Below are positions 1-6,497 of a stretch of 37,323 nucleotides of DNA, in pieces. The translations under genes and the position numbers were made by a program. Source of the stretch: Actinobacteria bacterium OK074 (GTDB taxonomy: Bacteria; Actinomycetota; Actinomycetes; Streptomycetales; Streptomycetaceae); assembly GCA_001298575.1 (NCBI GenBank), contig LJCV01000306.1, positions 1 to 37,323 of the forward strand, read 5' to 3'. The notes beneath the pieces are model-generated. The model saw only the letters and a list, made by a program, of their open reading frames with translations, was not told the DNA's origin and did not search any database. How positions within the stretch are numbered: the stretch's first letter is position 1; the number at the start of each line of letters is the position of its first letter.

Positions 1-417
1 GGTGGGGGCAGGGGGGGGGGGGGGGTTGTCTCGGTTGTCGCGGCTGTCGCGGTTGTTGGATCGGGTTACTGCGCCGCCGCCTACGTATTGGTAGGTGTGG
101 GGCGACTGCGGGCCCGGTGGGGGCTGGTCGCGCTCACGCGGCGGAGCCGCATATCAGACACAGCCCCGCGCCCCTGAAAAGCAGGGGCTGCGCCCCGCTT
201 TTCCGGCGCCGCGCATAGCCGCGCGTTTTTGAGACGGCCGCGGTTCCACGTTTTGAGCCGCGGGTGTCTGCGCGTTTTTAGGGGCGCGGGGCTGCGTTGG
301 ATATGCGGCTACCGCCGCGTGGGCGCGAGCAACCACAACGTACCCGCTCACCGCCCCGCCCCGCCCCGGAACAAAACCGCTTGCCCTGGTCAACCGCGCA
401 GCTGACCATGACCCCTC
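1..417. other. Intergenic region, no gene seen
   Basis: No convincing coding region is visible here. Positions 11-25 are a run of fifteen G, followed by a short degenerate repeat around GTTGTCGCG. The rest, from about 128, is a dispersed inverted-repeat element described separately. Frames open on either strand have the composition of shadow frames and no recognisable protein. The first supported start codon is the GTG at 418. Confidence 0.7.
128..334. repeat. Dispersed inverted-repeat element, copy A
   Basis: The arms 128-175 and 280-329 are imperfect inverted repeats, about 43 of 49 positions complementary. Between them lies a small hairpin, AGCAGGGGCTGCGCCCCGCT, flanked by A and T runs. 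The same modules (ACTGCGGG, CGCGCCCC, the GCAGGGGCTGCGCCCCGC core, GCGCGTTTTTAGGGGCGCGGGG) recur near 1600, 21190 and 37040. I recognise this family as common between Streptomyces genes, where it may act as a bidirectional terminator. That role is inference. Confidence 0.75.
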
Positions 418-1668
418 GTGACCGAAGAAGCCTCGATTCTCCGGGCGTTGCTGCCCGATCTCTCGCCCTGGCGGGCCTCCGCGGACTTTCGGCGGCTGTG
501 GCTGGCGGGGGTGATCACCAACTTCGGAACGTTCCTGACGTTCGTCGCCGTGCCCGTGCAGCTCAAGGAACTCACCGGCTCCGCCGCGGCCGTGGGCGCG
601 ATCGGCGCCGTCGAACTCGTACCGCTGATCGTCTTCGGGCTGTACGGCGGCGCGCTCGCCGACGCGTACGACAAGCGGACGCTGATCCTGGGCACCGAGG
701 CGGCGCAGGGGCTGCTGTCCGGTGCGCTGCTGGTGAACGCGCTGCTGCCGGAGCCCGCGATCTGGCCGCTGTACGTCGTCGCGGCCCTCTCCGCCGCGCT
801 CGGCGCGCTGCAACGGCCCGCGCTGGACTCGCTCGTGCCGCGCATCGTCGCGTACGAGCACCTGACGGCCGCCGGTTCGCTCAACTCGCTGCGCTGGACG
901 GTCGGCGGGGTCGCGGGGCCGGCGCTCGCGGGCGTCGTCGTGGCGTACGCGGGGCTGGGCTGGGCGTACGGCGCGGACCTGGTGACGTTCGCGATATCGG
1001 TCGCGCTGGGCATCGGGCTCGCCGCGTCGCCCGCCGCGCACGAGGCGGTCAAACCGTCGCTGCGGTCGATCGCGGAGGGGGCGCGGTACGCCTGGAGCCG
1101 CAAGGAACTCCTCGGTACGTACGCCATCGACCTCGCCGCGATGTTCTTCGCGATGCCGATCGCGGTGCTGCCGTTCCTCGCGGACGAGCTGCACGCCGAG
1201 TGGTCGCTGGGGCTGATGTACGCCGCGATCCCGGCCGGGTCCCTGCTCGTGTCGCTGACCAGCGGCTGGACCTCGCGGGTGCATCGGCACGGGCGGGCGG
1301 TGGTGTTCGCGGCGGCGGGGTGGGGGGTTGCCATGGTGGGTGCCGGGGCCGCGGGCAACGTGTGGCTGGTGCTGGCGTTCCTCGCGCTCGGCGGCTGCTT
1401 CGACATGGTCAGCGGGATCTTCCGGGCGGCCATGTGGAACCAGACGATCCCCGACGAGCTGCGCGGCCGTCTCGCCGGGATCGAGCTGCTGTCCTACTCG
1501 GTGGGGCCGACGACGGGGCAGGTACGGGCGGGAGGGATGGCCGCGCTGGCGGGGGTGCGGGCGTCCGTGTGGGGCGGGGCCGGGCGTGCGTGGGCGACTG
1601 CGGGTGCGTTGTGGTTGCTCGCGCCGTTCCTCGCGCCCCTCAAAGCAAAGCAGGGGCTGCGCCCCGCT
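418..1668 (+). CDS. MFS exporter, 3' end replaced by a repeat, no own stop codon
   Basis: Major facilitator superfamily membrane transporter, EntS-like drug or siderophore exporter group. The GTG at 418 begins a protein with a typical first helix (LWLAGVITNFGTFLTFVAVP), a loop-2/3 region GGALADAYDKRT, and about eleven hydrophobic segments. After VRASVWGG, near base 1580, similarity to the expected last helix stops. The sequence becomes a copy of the dispersed repeat (1599-1676), read as WATAGALWLLAPFLAPLKAKQG. No stop follows in this frame: it stays open through an antisense gene and into methionine aminopeptidase, ending only at 2835 (805 residues if read through). None of the three forward frames offers a nearby stop. 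I infer a 3' truncation by the repeat. The last reliable residue is near 1590, and the end given here is the edge of the opposing gene. Substrate unknown; with an iron island nearby a siderophore is possible but unproven. Confidence 0.7.
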
Positions 1669-1676
1669 TCAGGCCG
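1599..1676. repeat. Dispersed repeat element, partial copy B inside the MFS 3' end
   Basis: From ACTGCGGG at about 1600 to GCGCCCCGCTT near 1670 the sequence aligns closely with 37016-37084. Shared stretches are GGTTGCTCGCGC/GGTTGTTCGCGC, GTTCCTCGCGCCCCT/GTTCCCCGCGCCCCC, and the identical AAAGCAGGGGCTGCGCCCCG. Only the left half of the element is present. It ends against the stop codon of the minus-strand gene at 1669-1671. It therefore supplies the last coding residues of the exporter and probably the 3' hairpin of the opposing gene. Confidence 0.75.
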
Positions 1677-1905
1677 GCTGGTCGCCGTCCTGGTTGCCGG
1701 AGGCGTCGTGCCACCGGGGATCCGTCTCCCACTCCAGGTTGCGTTCGTGGGCCGTGTCCATCGCGTGCTGGGCCTCCTCCCTTGTGCCGTACGGGCCGAA
1801 GCGGTCCTTGGCCGGGCATTCGGGGCCCTCTTCCACCTTCTGGTGGACCAGGCAGTAGTACCACTCGCCCGGCTTGCCGACCGTCCGTCGCTTGAACAAA
1901 GCCAT
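1669..1905 (-). CDS. Small conserved hypothetical protein, 78 aa
   Basis: A 78-residue soluble protein starting MALFKRRTVGKPGEWYY and rich in charged residues and tryptophan (EWYYCLVHQKVEEG, AKDRFGPYGTREEAQ, NLEWETDP). I recognise it as a small conserved Streptomyces protein of unknown function. The pattern of an aromatic strand followed by FGPY.TREEA and a helix resembles SPOR/WGR-like small folds, but I cannot assign one. A good ribosome site, GAGGAG at about 1914-1919, precedes the ATG at 1905. It is antisense to the open frame that links the exporter to map, so reading that frame through it would be non-native. Its stop abuts the repeat copy at 1599-1676. Confidence 0.75.
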   Translation of the reverse strand: MALFKRRTVGKPGEWYYCLVHQKVEEGPECPAKDRFGPYGTREEAQHAMDTAHERNLEWETDPRWHDASGNQDGDQPA

Positions 1906-1977
1906 CGCACGGCTCCTCTCGTCCCGTCCATCGTCCCCCACATCGGGCGGATTCCCCCGCTGGATACACTCGCTGCC

Positions 1978-2835
1978 ATGTCTGGCCAGTCGCTGCTCGT
2001 GCCCGGGGAACTGTCCCCCGCCCGTTCCGTTCCCGGAAACATCCGCCGTCCCGAGTACGTCGGCAAGCCCGCCCCGACGCCGTACACCGGTCCGGAGGTG
2101 CAGACTCCCGAGACCGTCGAGGCCATGCGGGTCGCCGGGCGGATCGCCGCGCGGGCCATGGCGGAGGCCGCGAAGAACATCGCGCCGGGGGTCACCACCG
2201 ACGAGCTGGACCGGGTCGCGCACGAATACATGTGCGACCACGGCGCCTACCCCTCCACCCTCGGCTACCGCGGCTTCCCCAAGTCGCTGTGCACCTCGGT
2301 CAACGAGGTCATCTGCCACGGCATCCCCGACTCCACCGTGCTGCGCGACGGCGACATCATCAACCTCGACGTCACGGCCTACATCGGCGGCGTGCACGGG
2401 GACAACAACGCCACCTATCTCGTGGGGGACGTCGATGAGGAGTCCAGGCTCCTCGTGGAGCGGACTCGGGAAGCTCTCTCCCGTGCCATCAAGGCCGTTC
2501 GGCCCGGGCGGCAGATCAACATCATCGGGCGCGTCATCGAGTCGTACGCCAAGCGGTTCGGCTACGGCGTCGTGCGGGACTTCACCGGGCACGGGATCAA
2601 CTCCTCGTTCCACTCCGGACTGATCGTTCCGCACTACGACAGCCCGCACGCGACCACCGTCATCCAGCCGGGGATGACCTTCACCATCGAGCCGATGCTC
2701 ACACTGGGGACGTACGAGTACGACCTGTGGGAGGACGGGTGGACCGTCGTGACCAAGGACCGCAGGCGGACGGCCCAGTTCGAGCACACGCTCGTCGTCA
2801 CCGACAGTGGTGCGGAGATTCTTACCCTGCCGTAG
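1978..2835 (+). CDS. map: Methionine aminopeptidase, type I
   Basis: Removes the N-terminal methionine from nascent cytosolic proteins. The 285-residue protein has the five metal ligands of the family: D131 (NLDVT), D142 (HGDNN), H205 (FTGHGI), E238 (TIEPM) and E269 (QFEH), plus the substrate-pocket H114 in ICHGIPD. An N-terminal extension of about 40 residues before the pita-bread domain (GNIRRPEYVGKPAPTPYTG) is typical of one actinobacterial MetAP paralogue. The ATG at 1978 is chosen because the protein starts there in homologues. The frame itself is open far upstream because the exporter has lost its stop. Many Streptomyces have more than one map gene, so this may not be the only copy. A strong terminator follows. 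Confidence 0.93.
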   Translation: MSGQSLLVPGELSPARSVPGNIRRPEYVGKPAPTPYTGPEVQTPETVEAMRVAGRIAARAMAEAAKNIAPGVTTDELDRVAHEYMCDHGAYPSTLGYRGFPKSLCTSVNEVICHGIPDSTVLRDGDIINLDVTAYIGGVHGDNNATYLVGDVDEESRLLVERTREALSRAIKAVRPGRQINIIGRVIESYAKRFGYGVVRDFTGHGINSSFHSGLIVPHYDSPHATTVIQPGMTFTIEPMLTLGTYEYDLWEDGWTVVTKDRRRTAQFEHTLVVTDSGAEILTLP

Positions 2836-2850
2836 GGCCACGGCCGCCAG

Positions 2851-2935
2851 CACCGCTCACAGCCCAGCACCGCTTACAGCCCACTACCGCTCACAGTCCG
2901 CTACCACTCACAGCCTGCTACCGCTTACAGCCCGC
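2851..2935. repeat. Five 17-bp tandem repeats leading into a terminator
   Basis: Five consecutive degenerate copies of a 17-bp unit (type: CACCGCTCACAGCCCAG) occupy 2851-2867, 2868-2884, 2885-2901, 2902-2918 and 2919-2935. The last copy ends in AGCCCGC and forms the left arm of the terminator stem. No open frame uses them. They lie in the 3' untranslated region of map. Confidence 0.85.
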
Positions 2936-2957
2936 TCCTCGTCGAGCGGGCTTTTTT
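2929..2957 (+). terminator. Intrinsic terminator after map
   Basis: Perfect 9-bp stem AGCCCGCTC (2929-2937) and GAGCGGGCT (2944-2952), loop CTCGTC, followed by six T (2952-2957). This is a classical Rho-independent terminator with a U-tract, which is less usual in Streptomyces, where many hairpins lack one. Confidence 0.9.
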
Positions 2958-3025
2958 CATGTGGGGTGAGGGGTGATCCGGGGTACCGTCATAGCGACAG
3001 TTACCGACAAGGCGTCGGCAACCTG

Positions 3026-3053
3026 TTGACTTAGGTAAGCCTAACCATAGAAA
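3026..3053 (+). promoter_or_regulatory. Promoter with iron box for heme oxygenase
   Basis: A -35-like TTGACT (3026-3031) and a -10-like TAGAAA (3048-3053) are 16 bp apart. The spacer carries TTAGGTAAGCCTAACCATA (3031-3049), which matches the 19-bp DtxR/IdeR/DmdR1 iron box (TTAGGTTAGGCTAACCTAA) at 15 of 19 positions. Binding there would block RNA polymerase, so repression by iron-loaded DmdR1 is inferred. Confidence 0.8.
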
Positions 3054-3113
3054 ATGAGACCGTTCCTGTTCCAGCCCCGCTCCACCTCGTCCCGCCCCGG
3101 CCCCGGAGGTCCC

Positions 3114-3821
3114 ATGCACACGTCGGAGAGCACCTCGGACGCGTCCAGCACGGCGTTCACAGCGTCCGCAGCGTCCGCCGCGTTCTCGACGGTTATCCGT
3201 ACCGCGTCCCACGAGCAGCACGTGGAGGCGGAGACCTCGACGTTCATGAGCGACCTGCTCGGCGGCAGGCTCGGGGTCGAGGCGTACGCCCGGTACACCG
3301 AGCAACTGTGGTTCGTGTACGACGCGTTGGAGGCGGGGGCGGAGTCCCTCGCCGCCGATCCGGTCGCCGGGCCGTTCATCCAGCCCGAGTTGTTCCGGCG
3401 GGCCGCGCTGGAGCGGGATCTCGCGCATCTGCGCGGTGCCGACTGGCGTTCCGGGGTCAGCGCCCTTCCCGCGACACTCGCGTACGCGGACCGGGTGCGG
3501 GAGTGCGCGGAGCGGTGGCCCGCCGGGTACATCGCGCACCACTACACCCGTTACCTCGGCGACCTCTCCGGCGGCCAGATCATCCGCGACAAGGCGGAGA
3601 AGACCTGGGGGTTCGAGCGCAAGGGCGACGGTGTGCGGTTCTACGTGTTCGAGGGGATCGGGAACCCGGCGGCGTTCAAGCGGGGGTATCGCGAACTGCT
3701 GGACGCGGTGCGGGCGGACGATCTGGAGAAACAGCGGATCGTGGCCGAGTGCAAGCGGGCTTTCGCTTTGAACACGGGGGTGTTCGTGGCCTTGGGCGAC
3801 GAGTTCCGTCTCTCGGCGTGA
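3114..3821 (+). CDS. hmuO: Heme oxygenase
   Basis: Opens the heme ring with O2 and electrons to give biliverdin, CO and free iron in the cytosol. The 235-residue protein carries the proximal-histidine motif ASHEQHVEAE (H36 is the expected iron ligand), TSTFM, and the distal-helix motif RYLGDLSGGQ (147-155). There D150 and the glycines match the catalytic residues of HmuO and HO-1. The ATG at 3114 is preferred to the one at 3054 because GGAGG lies at 3105-3109 and the promoter -10 reaches 3053, which would leave no leader for the earlier start. The first 20 residues are a Ser/Ala/Thr-rich tail longer than in corynebacterial HmuO. The iron box upstream places it in the same regulon as the HtaA, hmu and efe genes downstream, which would deliver its substrate. 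Confidence 0.93.
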   Translation: MHTSESTSDASSTAFTASAASAAFSTVIRTASHEQHVEAETSTFMSDLLGGRLGVEAYARYTEQLWFVYDALEAGAESLAADPVAGPFIQPELFRRAALERDLAHLRGADWRSGVSALPATLAYADRVRECAERWPAGYIAHHYTRYLGDLSGGQIIRDKAEKTWGFERKGDGVRFYVFEGIGNPAAFKRGYRELLDAVRADDLEKQRIVAECKRAFALNTGVFVALGDEFRLSA

Positions 3822-3827
3822 GCGTCC

Positions 3828-3847
3828 CTGGGGGCTGCCGCCCCCAG
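3828..3847 (+). terminator. Hairpin after heme oxygenase
   Basis: Perfect stem CTGGGGGC (3828-3835) and GCCCCCAG (3840-3847) with loop TGCC, seven bases after the stop codon. There is no T-run. U-less hairpins of this kind are frequent 3' ends in Streptomyces. Confidence 0.65.
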
Positions 3848-3849
3848 AC

Positions 3850-3905
3850 CCCCGCCATCGGCCTGAACGGCCTCGTCCTCAAGCGCCGGACGGGCTGGTG
3901 GTGCG
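3850..3905. repeat. Streptomyces extragenic repeat (GGCCTGAACGGCCTCGTCC type)
   Basis: The string running GGCCTGAACGGCC, TCGTCCTCAAGCGCCGG, ACGGGCTGG is, from memory, one of the most abundant intergenic repeats in Streptomyces genomes, often next to 3' ends. Here it directly follows the heme oxygenase hairpin. Its function is unknown. It contains short inverted repeats (GGCC/GGCC, CCGGACGGGC). Confidence 0.6.
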
Positions 3906-4051
3906 GCCGTGCGGCCTCAAGTGGCCCCCGGCGGGAGGGACTTGAGGACGACGTGGCTGTCCTCCTCGACGCCGACCCGGCTGGTGATGCGGGCCGACCG
4001 CCACCGGTGCGGGGCCGGGGAAGGCGCCCGCAGCCTCCCAGCGCCTGGACC

Positions 4052-4095
4052 GCCGGGACGGGCCGGCGGCGCTGCCGGGACGGGCCGGCGGCGCT
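4052..4095. repeat. Perfect 22-bp tandem duplication
   Basis: Positions 4052-4073 and 4074-4095 are identical copies of a 22-bp unit starting GCCGGGACGGGCC and ending GGCGGCGCT. It stands just past the stop codon of the minus-strand PhzF-like gene. The remaining bases between 3906 and 4098 hold no supported gene. The minus-strand frame ending at 3917 reads RITSRVGVEEDSHVVLKSLP, which looks protein-like but has no start. Confidence 0.8.
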
Positions 4096-4098
4096 TGT

Positions 4099-4755
4099 CT
4101 AACGCTCCAGGAACACCCGGCCCCCCACCTCCACCCACCCCTCCGGCTGCGGTGCCGTAAGAATCTGTGAACCCGTGCCCTGGACTATGTTCAGGGCACG
4201 GCCCAGTCGGGCCGTCAGTTGGAGGGCCGCCGCGCCTGTCGCCTCGTCCTCCTCGATGCCGTCGCCGCGGCCGGGGAAGCCGCGGGCGCGGATGCGGCCC
4301 GCCGCCTCGTCCTCCCAGGCCCAGGCGTACAACCACTCGCCGGGGGGCGGCACTTCGAGCGCGTCCACGTCCGCCGCGGTCGGGTACTGGCGCAGGGTCC
4401 GCGGCGCCGCCCACTCCGCCCGGGCCTCGATCCAGCAGAACTCGCCGTCGAGACGGGCGCCCACCACCCCTGCCGGGGTGACGAGTTCGGGTACGTCGAG
4501 CAGCCAGGCCGCGCCGACGCAGGGGTAGCCCGCGAACGCGAGCCGTACGGAGGGGGTGTAGATGTCGATCACCCCGCGCTCGGGGTCGTCCACGAACACC
4601 GTCTCGCTGAAGCCGAGTTTGGCCGCGAATTCCTGCCGGTCGGCACGCTCGGGTATATGGGAGCCCTCGCGGACGACGCCCAGCTCGTTGCCGTATCCGC
4701 CGCGGGGACCGCAGAAGACACGCAGCACGTCGTAGTCAGTCACCTGCGCATTCAA
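4099..4755 (-). CDS. PhzF-family isomerase-like protein
   Basis: Member of the PhzF / diaminopimelate-epimerase fold. PhzF itself isomerises trans-2,3-dihydro-3-hydroxyanthranilate, but most homologues have unknown substrates. Visible family marks are YDVLRVFCGPRGGYGNELGV near the N-terminus (position of GNPxAVV), FSETVFV with E51 at the place of the catalytic glutamate, LAFAGYPCVGAAW (position of PELCGHATLAAA, with the His missing) and GDGIEEDEATGAAA in the second half. At 218 residues it is shorter than the usual 260-300. No phenazine genes are nearby, so a phenazine role is unlikely. The start ATG at 4755 follows no strong ribosome site. It sits inside the iron island but lacks an iron box of its own. 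A link to heme use is only positional. Confidence 0.75.
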   Translation of the reverse strand: MNAQVTDYDVLRVFCGPRGGYGNELGVVREGSHIPERADRQEFAAKLGFSETVFVDDPERGVIDIYTPSVRLAFAGYPCVGAAWLLDVPELVTPAGVVGARLDGEFCWIEARAEWAAPRTLRQYPTAADVDALEVPPPGEWLYAWAWEDEAAGRIRARGFPGRGDGIEEDEATGAAALQLTARLGRALNIVQGTGSQILTAPQPEGWVEVGGRVFLER

Positions 4756-4771
4756 GCATCAACGGGCAGCT

Positions 4772-4813
4772 GAACGCCGGGCGGAGGCCGACCGTTGCCT
4801 CCACCCGGCGTTC
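4772..4813. terminator. Strong hairpin between the PhzF-like and HtaA genes
   Basis: Left arm 4772-4788 and right arm 4797-4813 pair over 16 of 17 positions: GAACGCCGGG with CCCGGCGTTC, one C/A mismatch, then GGAGGC with GCCTCC. The loop is CGACCGTT. On the minus strand it lies about 25 bases past the HtaA stop, so it is the likely terminator of that operon. No T-run follows. Confidence 0.75.
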
Positions 4814-4837
4814 GTCCGGGGGGGGTGTTGCGCGGGA

Positions 4838-6352
4838 CTAGCCCGCCGTACGGCGCCTGCGGACCGCGACCATCACGCCCGCGCCCGCCGCGACCGTCGC
4901 CGCCACCGCCGCACCGAGCGTGACCACCGGTACGTCCGCGCCGGTGGACGCCAGCGCGCCCGTGCCGCCCGTCGTGGTGCCCGTGCCCGTGCCGCCGGTG
5001 GTCGTGCCCGTGCCGGACACGGCGTCGGAGGCCGATGCCGACGCTGCCGCCGACGCGCTCGACTCGTCGTCCCCGCCCGGGAGTTGGGCGTCGGCCGTGA
5101 GCGCCACCGCGAGGTCCACCGGGTCGAGTTCCGTGCCCTCCGTGTAGAAGCCCGCGAACGCCTCCGCGCCCTCCTTCGTGACCGTCGCCCTGACGTCGTC
5201 GAGGGTGATCAGGTCGTCCTCGGCGGTCAGTTCGGCCGAGTCGGCGGTGAGGTCGGCGAGCGGGACGTCCTGTGTCTCCTTGCCCAGGCTGGTCACGTCG
5301 GCCGTCAACTCGCCCTTGCCGCCGTCGAGTTCGACCTTCACGTCGCTGAGGGTGAGGTCGAGGCCGTACGTGCCGTCGGCGGCCTCGTGGCCCTTGAAGT
5401 TCACCGCGCCCGCGAACGCCGCCGCCAGCGTGTCCGCATCCGTGTCGTACGTGCCGGTCGCGTCGGTGAAGGTGAACACCCCGTTGTCCGCCGCCTGGGT
5501 CGCGCCGCCGCTCGCGGTGATCTTCCCGTTGGCCACGGAGCCGACGACGTACGTCCGGAAGGACTCCTTCACGCCCCAGCCGAGGGTGCCGTCCGCGATC
5601 TCGCCCTTCGTCGCCGCGCTCGCAGCACTGGTGGAGGGCGAGGAAGTGGCCTTGTCCGTCGGGGAGTTGGTGTCCGTCGGGGCCGGGTTCCCGGTTGCCG
5701 GGTCGGTCGCCGGAGGCTCGTCGGTCGGCGGCTGGTCGGTCGGCGGCTCGCCCGTGGGCGGTTCGTCGGTCGGCGGTTCGGTCTCCGGTGTCTGCTGGAC
5801 CACGCTCAGCGGGTCGCCCGCCGCCCCGTTGTAGCTGGAGCTGCCGAAGACGGTCGCCGCCTCCGGGGTCAGCGTGGTCGCCATGGCCGTCATCTCCTGG
5901 GTGACGGTGACGTCGGCGAGCGGCACGTCCTGTTCGGTGGTGCCGCCCTTGGTCACGTCGGCGGTGATCTCGGCGTCCGCGCTGTCGAACTTCACGTCGG
6001 CCAGGACGATTTCGGTGCCGTGCAGGGCGATCGTCAGGGTGCCCTGGAAGGCGAGGTCGACCGCGTGCGTGGACGACTCGTAGGTGCCCGTGCCGGAGGT
6101 GAACGTGAAGGCGCCGTTGTCGTCGGCCTGGCTCGCGCCGTCGGCCGCGGTGAAGCTGCCCTGGGCGAACGCGCCGGTCACGTAGTTGCGGAACGACTCC
6201 TTGATGCCCCACGTCAACTGGTAGTCCTTGAGCGGGACTTCGGCGGCCTGCGCACCGGTCGCGGTGAGCGCGCAGGCGCCCAGCGCGACCGCCACAGCGG
6301 CGGTGAGGGCGAGCGGCAGACGTCTCCTGGCAGTGGTACTGGTGGCGGCCAT
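4838..6352 (-). CDS. HtaA-type heme-binding surface protein with LAxTG sortase signal
   Basis: Secreted heme-capture protein of 504 residues. Residues 1-36 are a signal peptide ending at AQA. Two HtaA domains follow, at about 44-188 and 253-425. Each opens with WG(I/V)KESFR.YV, which places a conserved tyrosine (Y57, Y268) where corynebacterial HtaA uses Tyr as heme ligand, and each has a later histidine (H111, H322). Between them is a Pro/Thr/Asp linker (189-248) with repeated PPTDEPPTGE units. The C-terminus has a Ser/Ala/Gly/Thr tract, LASTG (467-471), a hydrophobic helix (474-497) and RRRR. This is the arrangement of substrates of class E sortases, which recognise LAxTG in Streptomyces. 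The ATG at 6352 is chosen over the longer frame because AAGGAG at 6364-6369 precedes it and the signal peptide starts there. It follows the other HtaA gene and probably shares its iron-box promoter. Expected role: bind heme at the wall and pass it to HmuT. Confidence 0.88.
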   Translation of the reverse strand: MAATSTTARRRLPLALTAAVAVALGACALTATGAQAAEVPLKDYQLTWGIKESFRNYVTGAFAQGSFTAADGASQADDNGAFTFTSGTGTYESSTHAVDLAFQGTLTIALHGTEIVLADVKFDSADAEITADVTKGGTTEQDVPLADVTVTQEMTAMATTLTPEAATVFGSSSYNGAAGDPLSVVQQTPETEPPTDEPPTGEPPTDQPPTDEPPATDPATGNPAPTDTNSPTDKATSSPSTSAASAATKGEIADGTLGWGVKESFRTYVVGSVANGKITASGGATQAADNGVFTFTDATGTYDTDADTLAAAFAGAVNFKGHEAADGTYGLDLTLSDVKVELDGGKGELTADVTSLGKETQDVPLADLTADSAELTAEDDLITLDDVRATVTKEGAEAFAGFYTEGTELDPVDLAVALTADAQLPGGDDESSASAAASASASDAVSGTGTTTGGTGTGTTTGGTGALASTGADVPVVTLGAAVAATVAAGAGVMVAVRRRRTAG

Positions 6353-6442
6353 CGTGGCGATCTCCTTGAGGGTGTGTCCGCCGGGCGGCACGGCCAACTG
6401 GCGGGGCAGATGAGAGAGTTCAGTCCTCGTCGGCGGGACTGA

Positions 6443-6481
6443 GGGGGACAAGGGAAGGGACAAGGGAGGGGACAGGGGGGG
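6443..6481. repeat. Purine-rich short tandem repeat between the two HtaA genes
   Basis: Three imperfect copies of GGGACAAGGGA-like units run into a G tract. On the minus strand this is a polypyrimidine leader between the HtaA coding regions. No ribosome site or iron box is inside it. The downstream HtaA gene has its own AAGGAG nearer the start. Confidence 0.6.
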
Positions 6482-6497
6482 GACTGGCCGAAGCGGC

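Noticed and set aside
11..25. Fifteen-G run as a quadruplex or phase-variable tract
   Set aside because: No gene start lies close enough for it to switch, and long homopolymers are often assembly errors.
4099..4755. PhzF-like gene as part of a phenazine cluster
   Set aside because: No other phenazine gene is in the window and the family is broad, so the name should not imply phenazine synthesis.
5084..6442. Long plus-strand frame opposite the HtaA gene
   Set aside because: It mirrors the minus-strand HtaA gene, which has a signal peptide, domains and a sorting signal. The plus-strand product is a low-complexity Arg/Gly/Val shadow.
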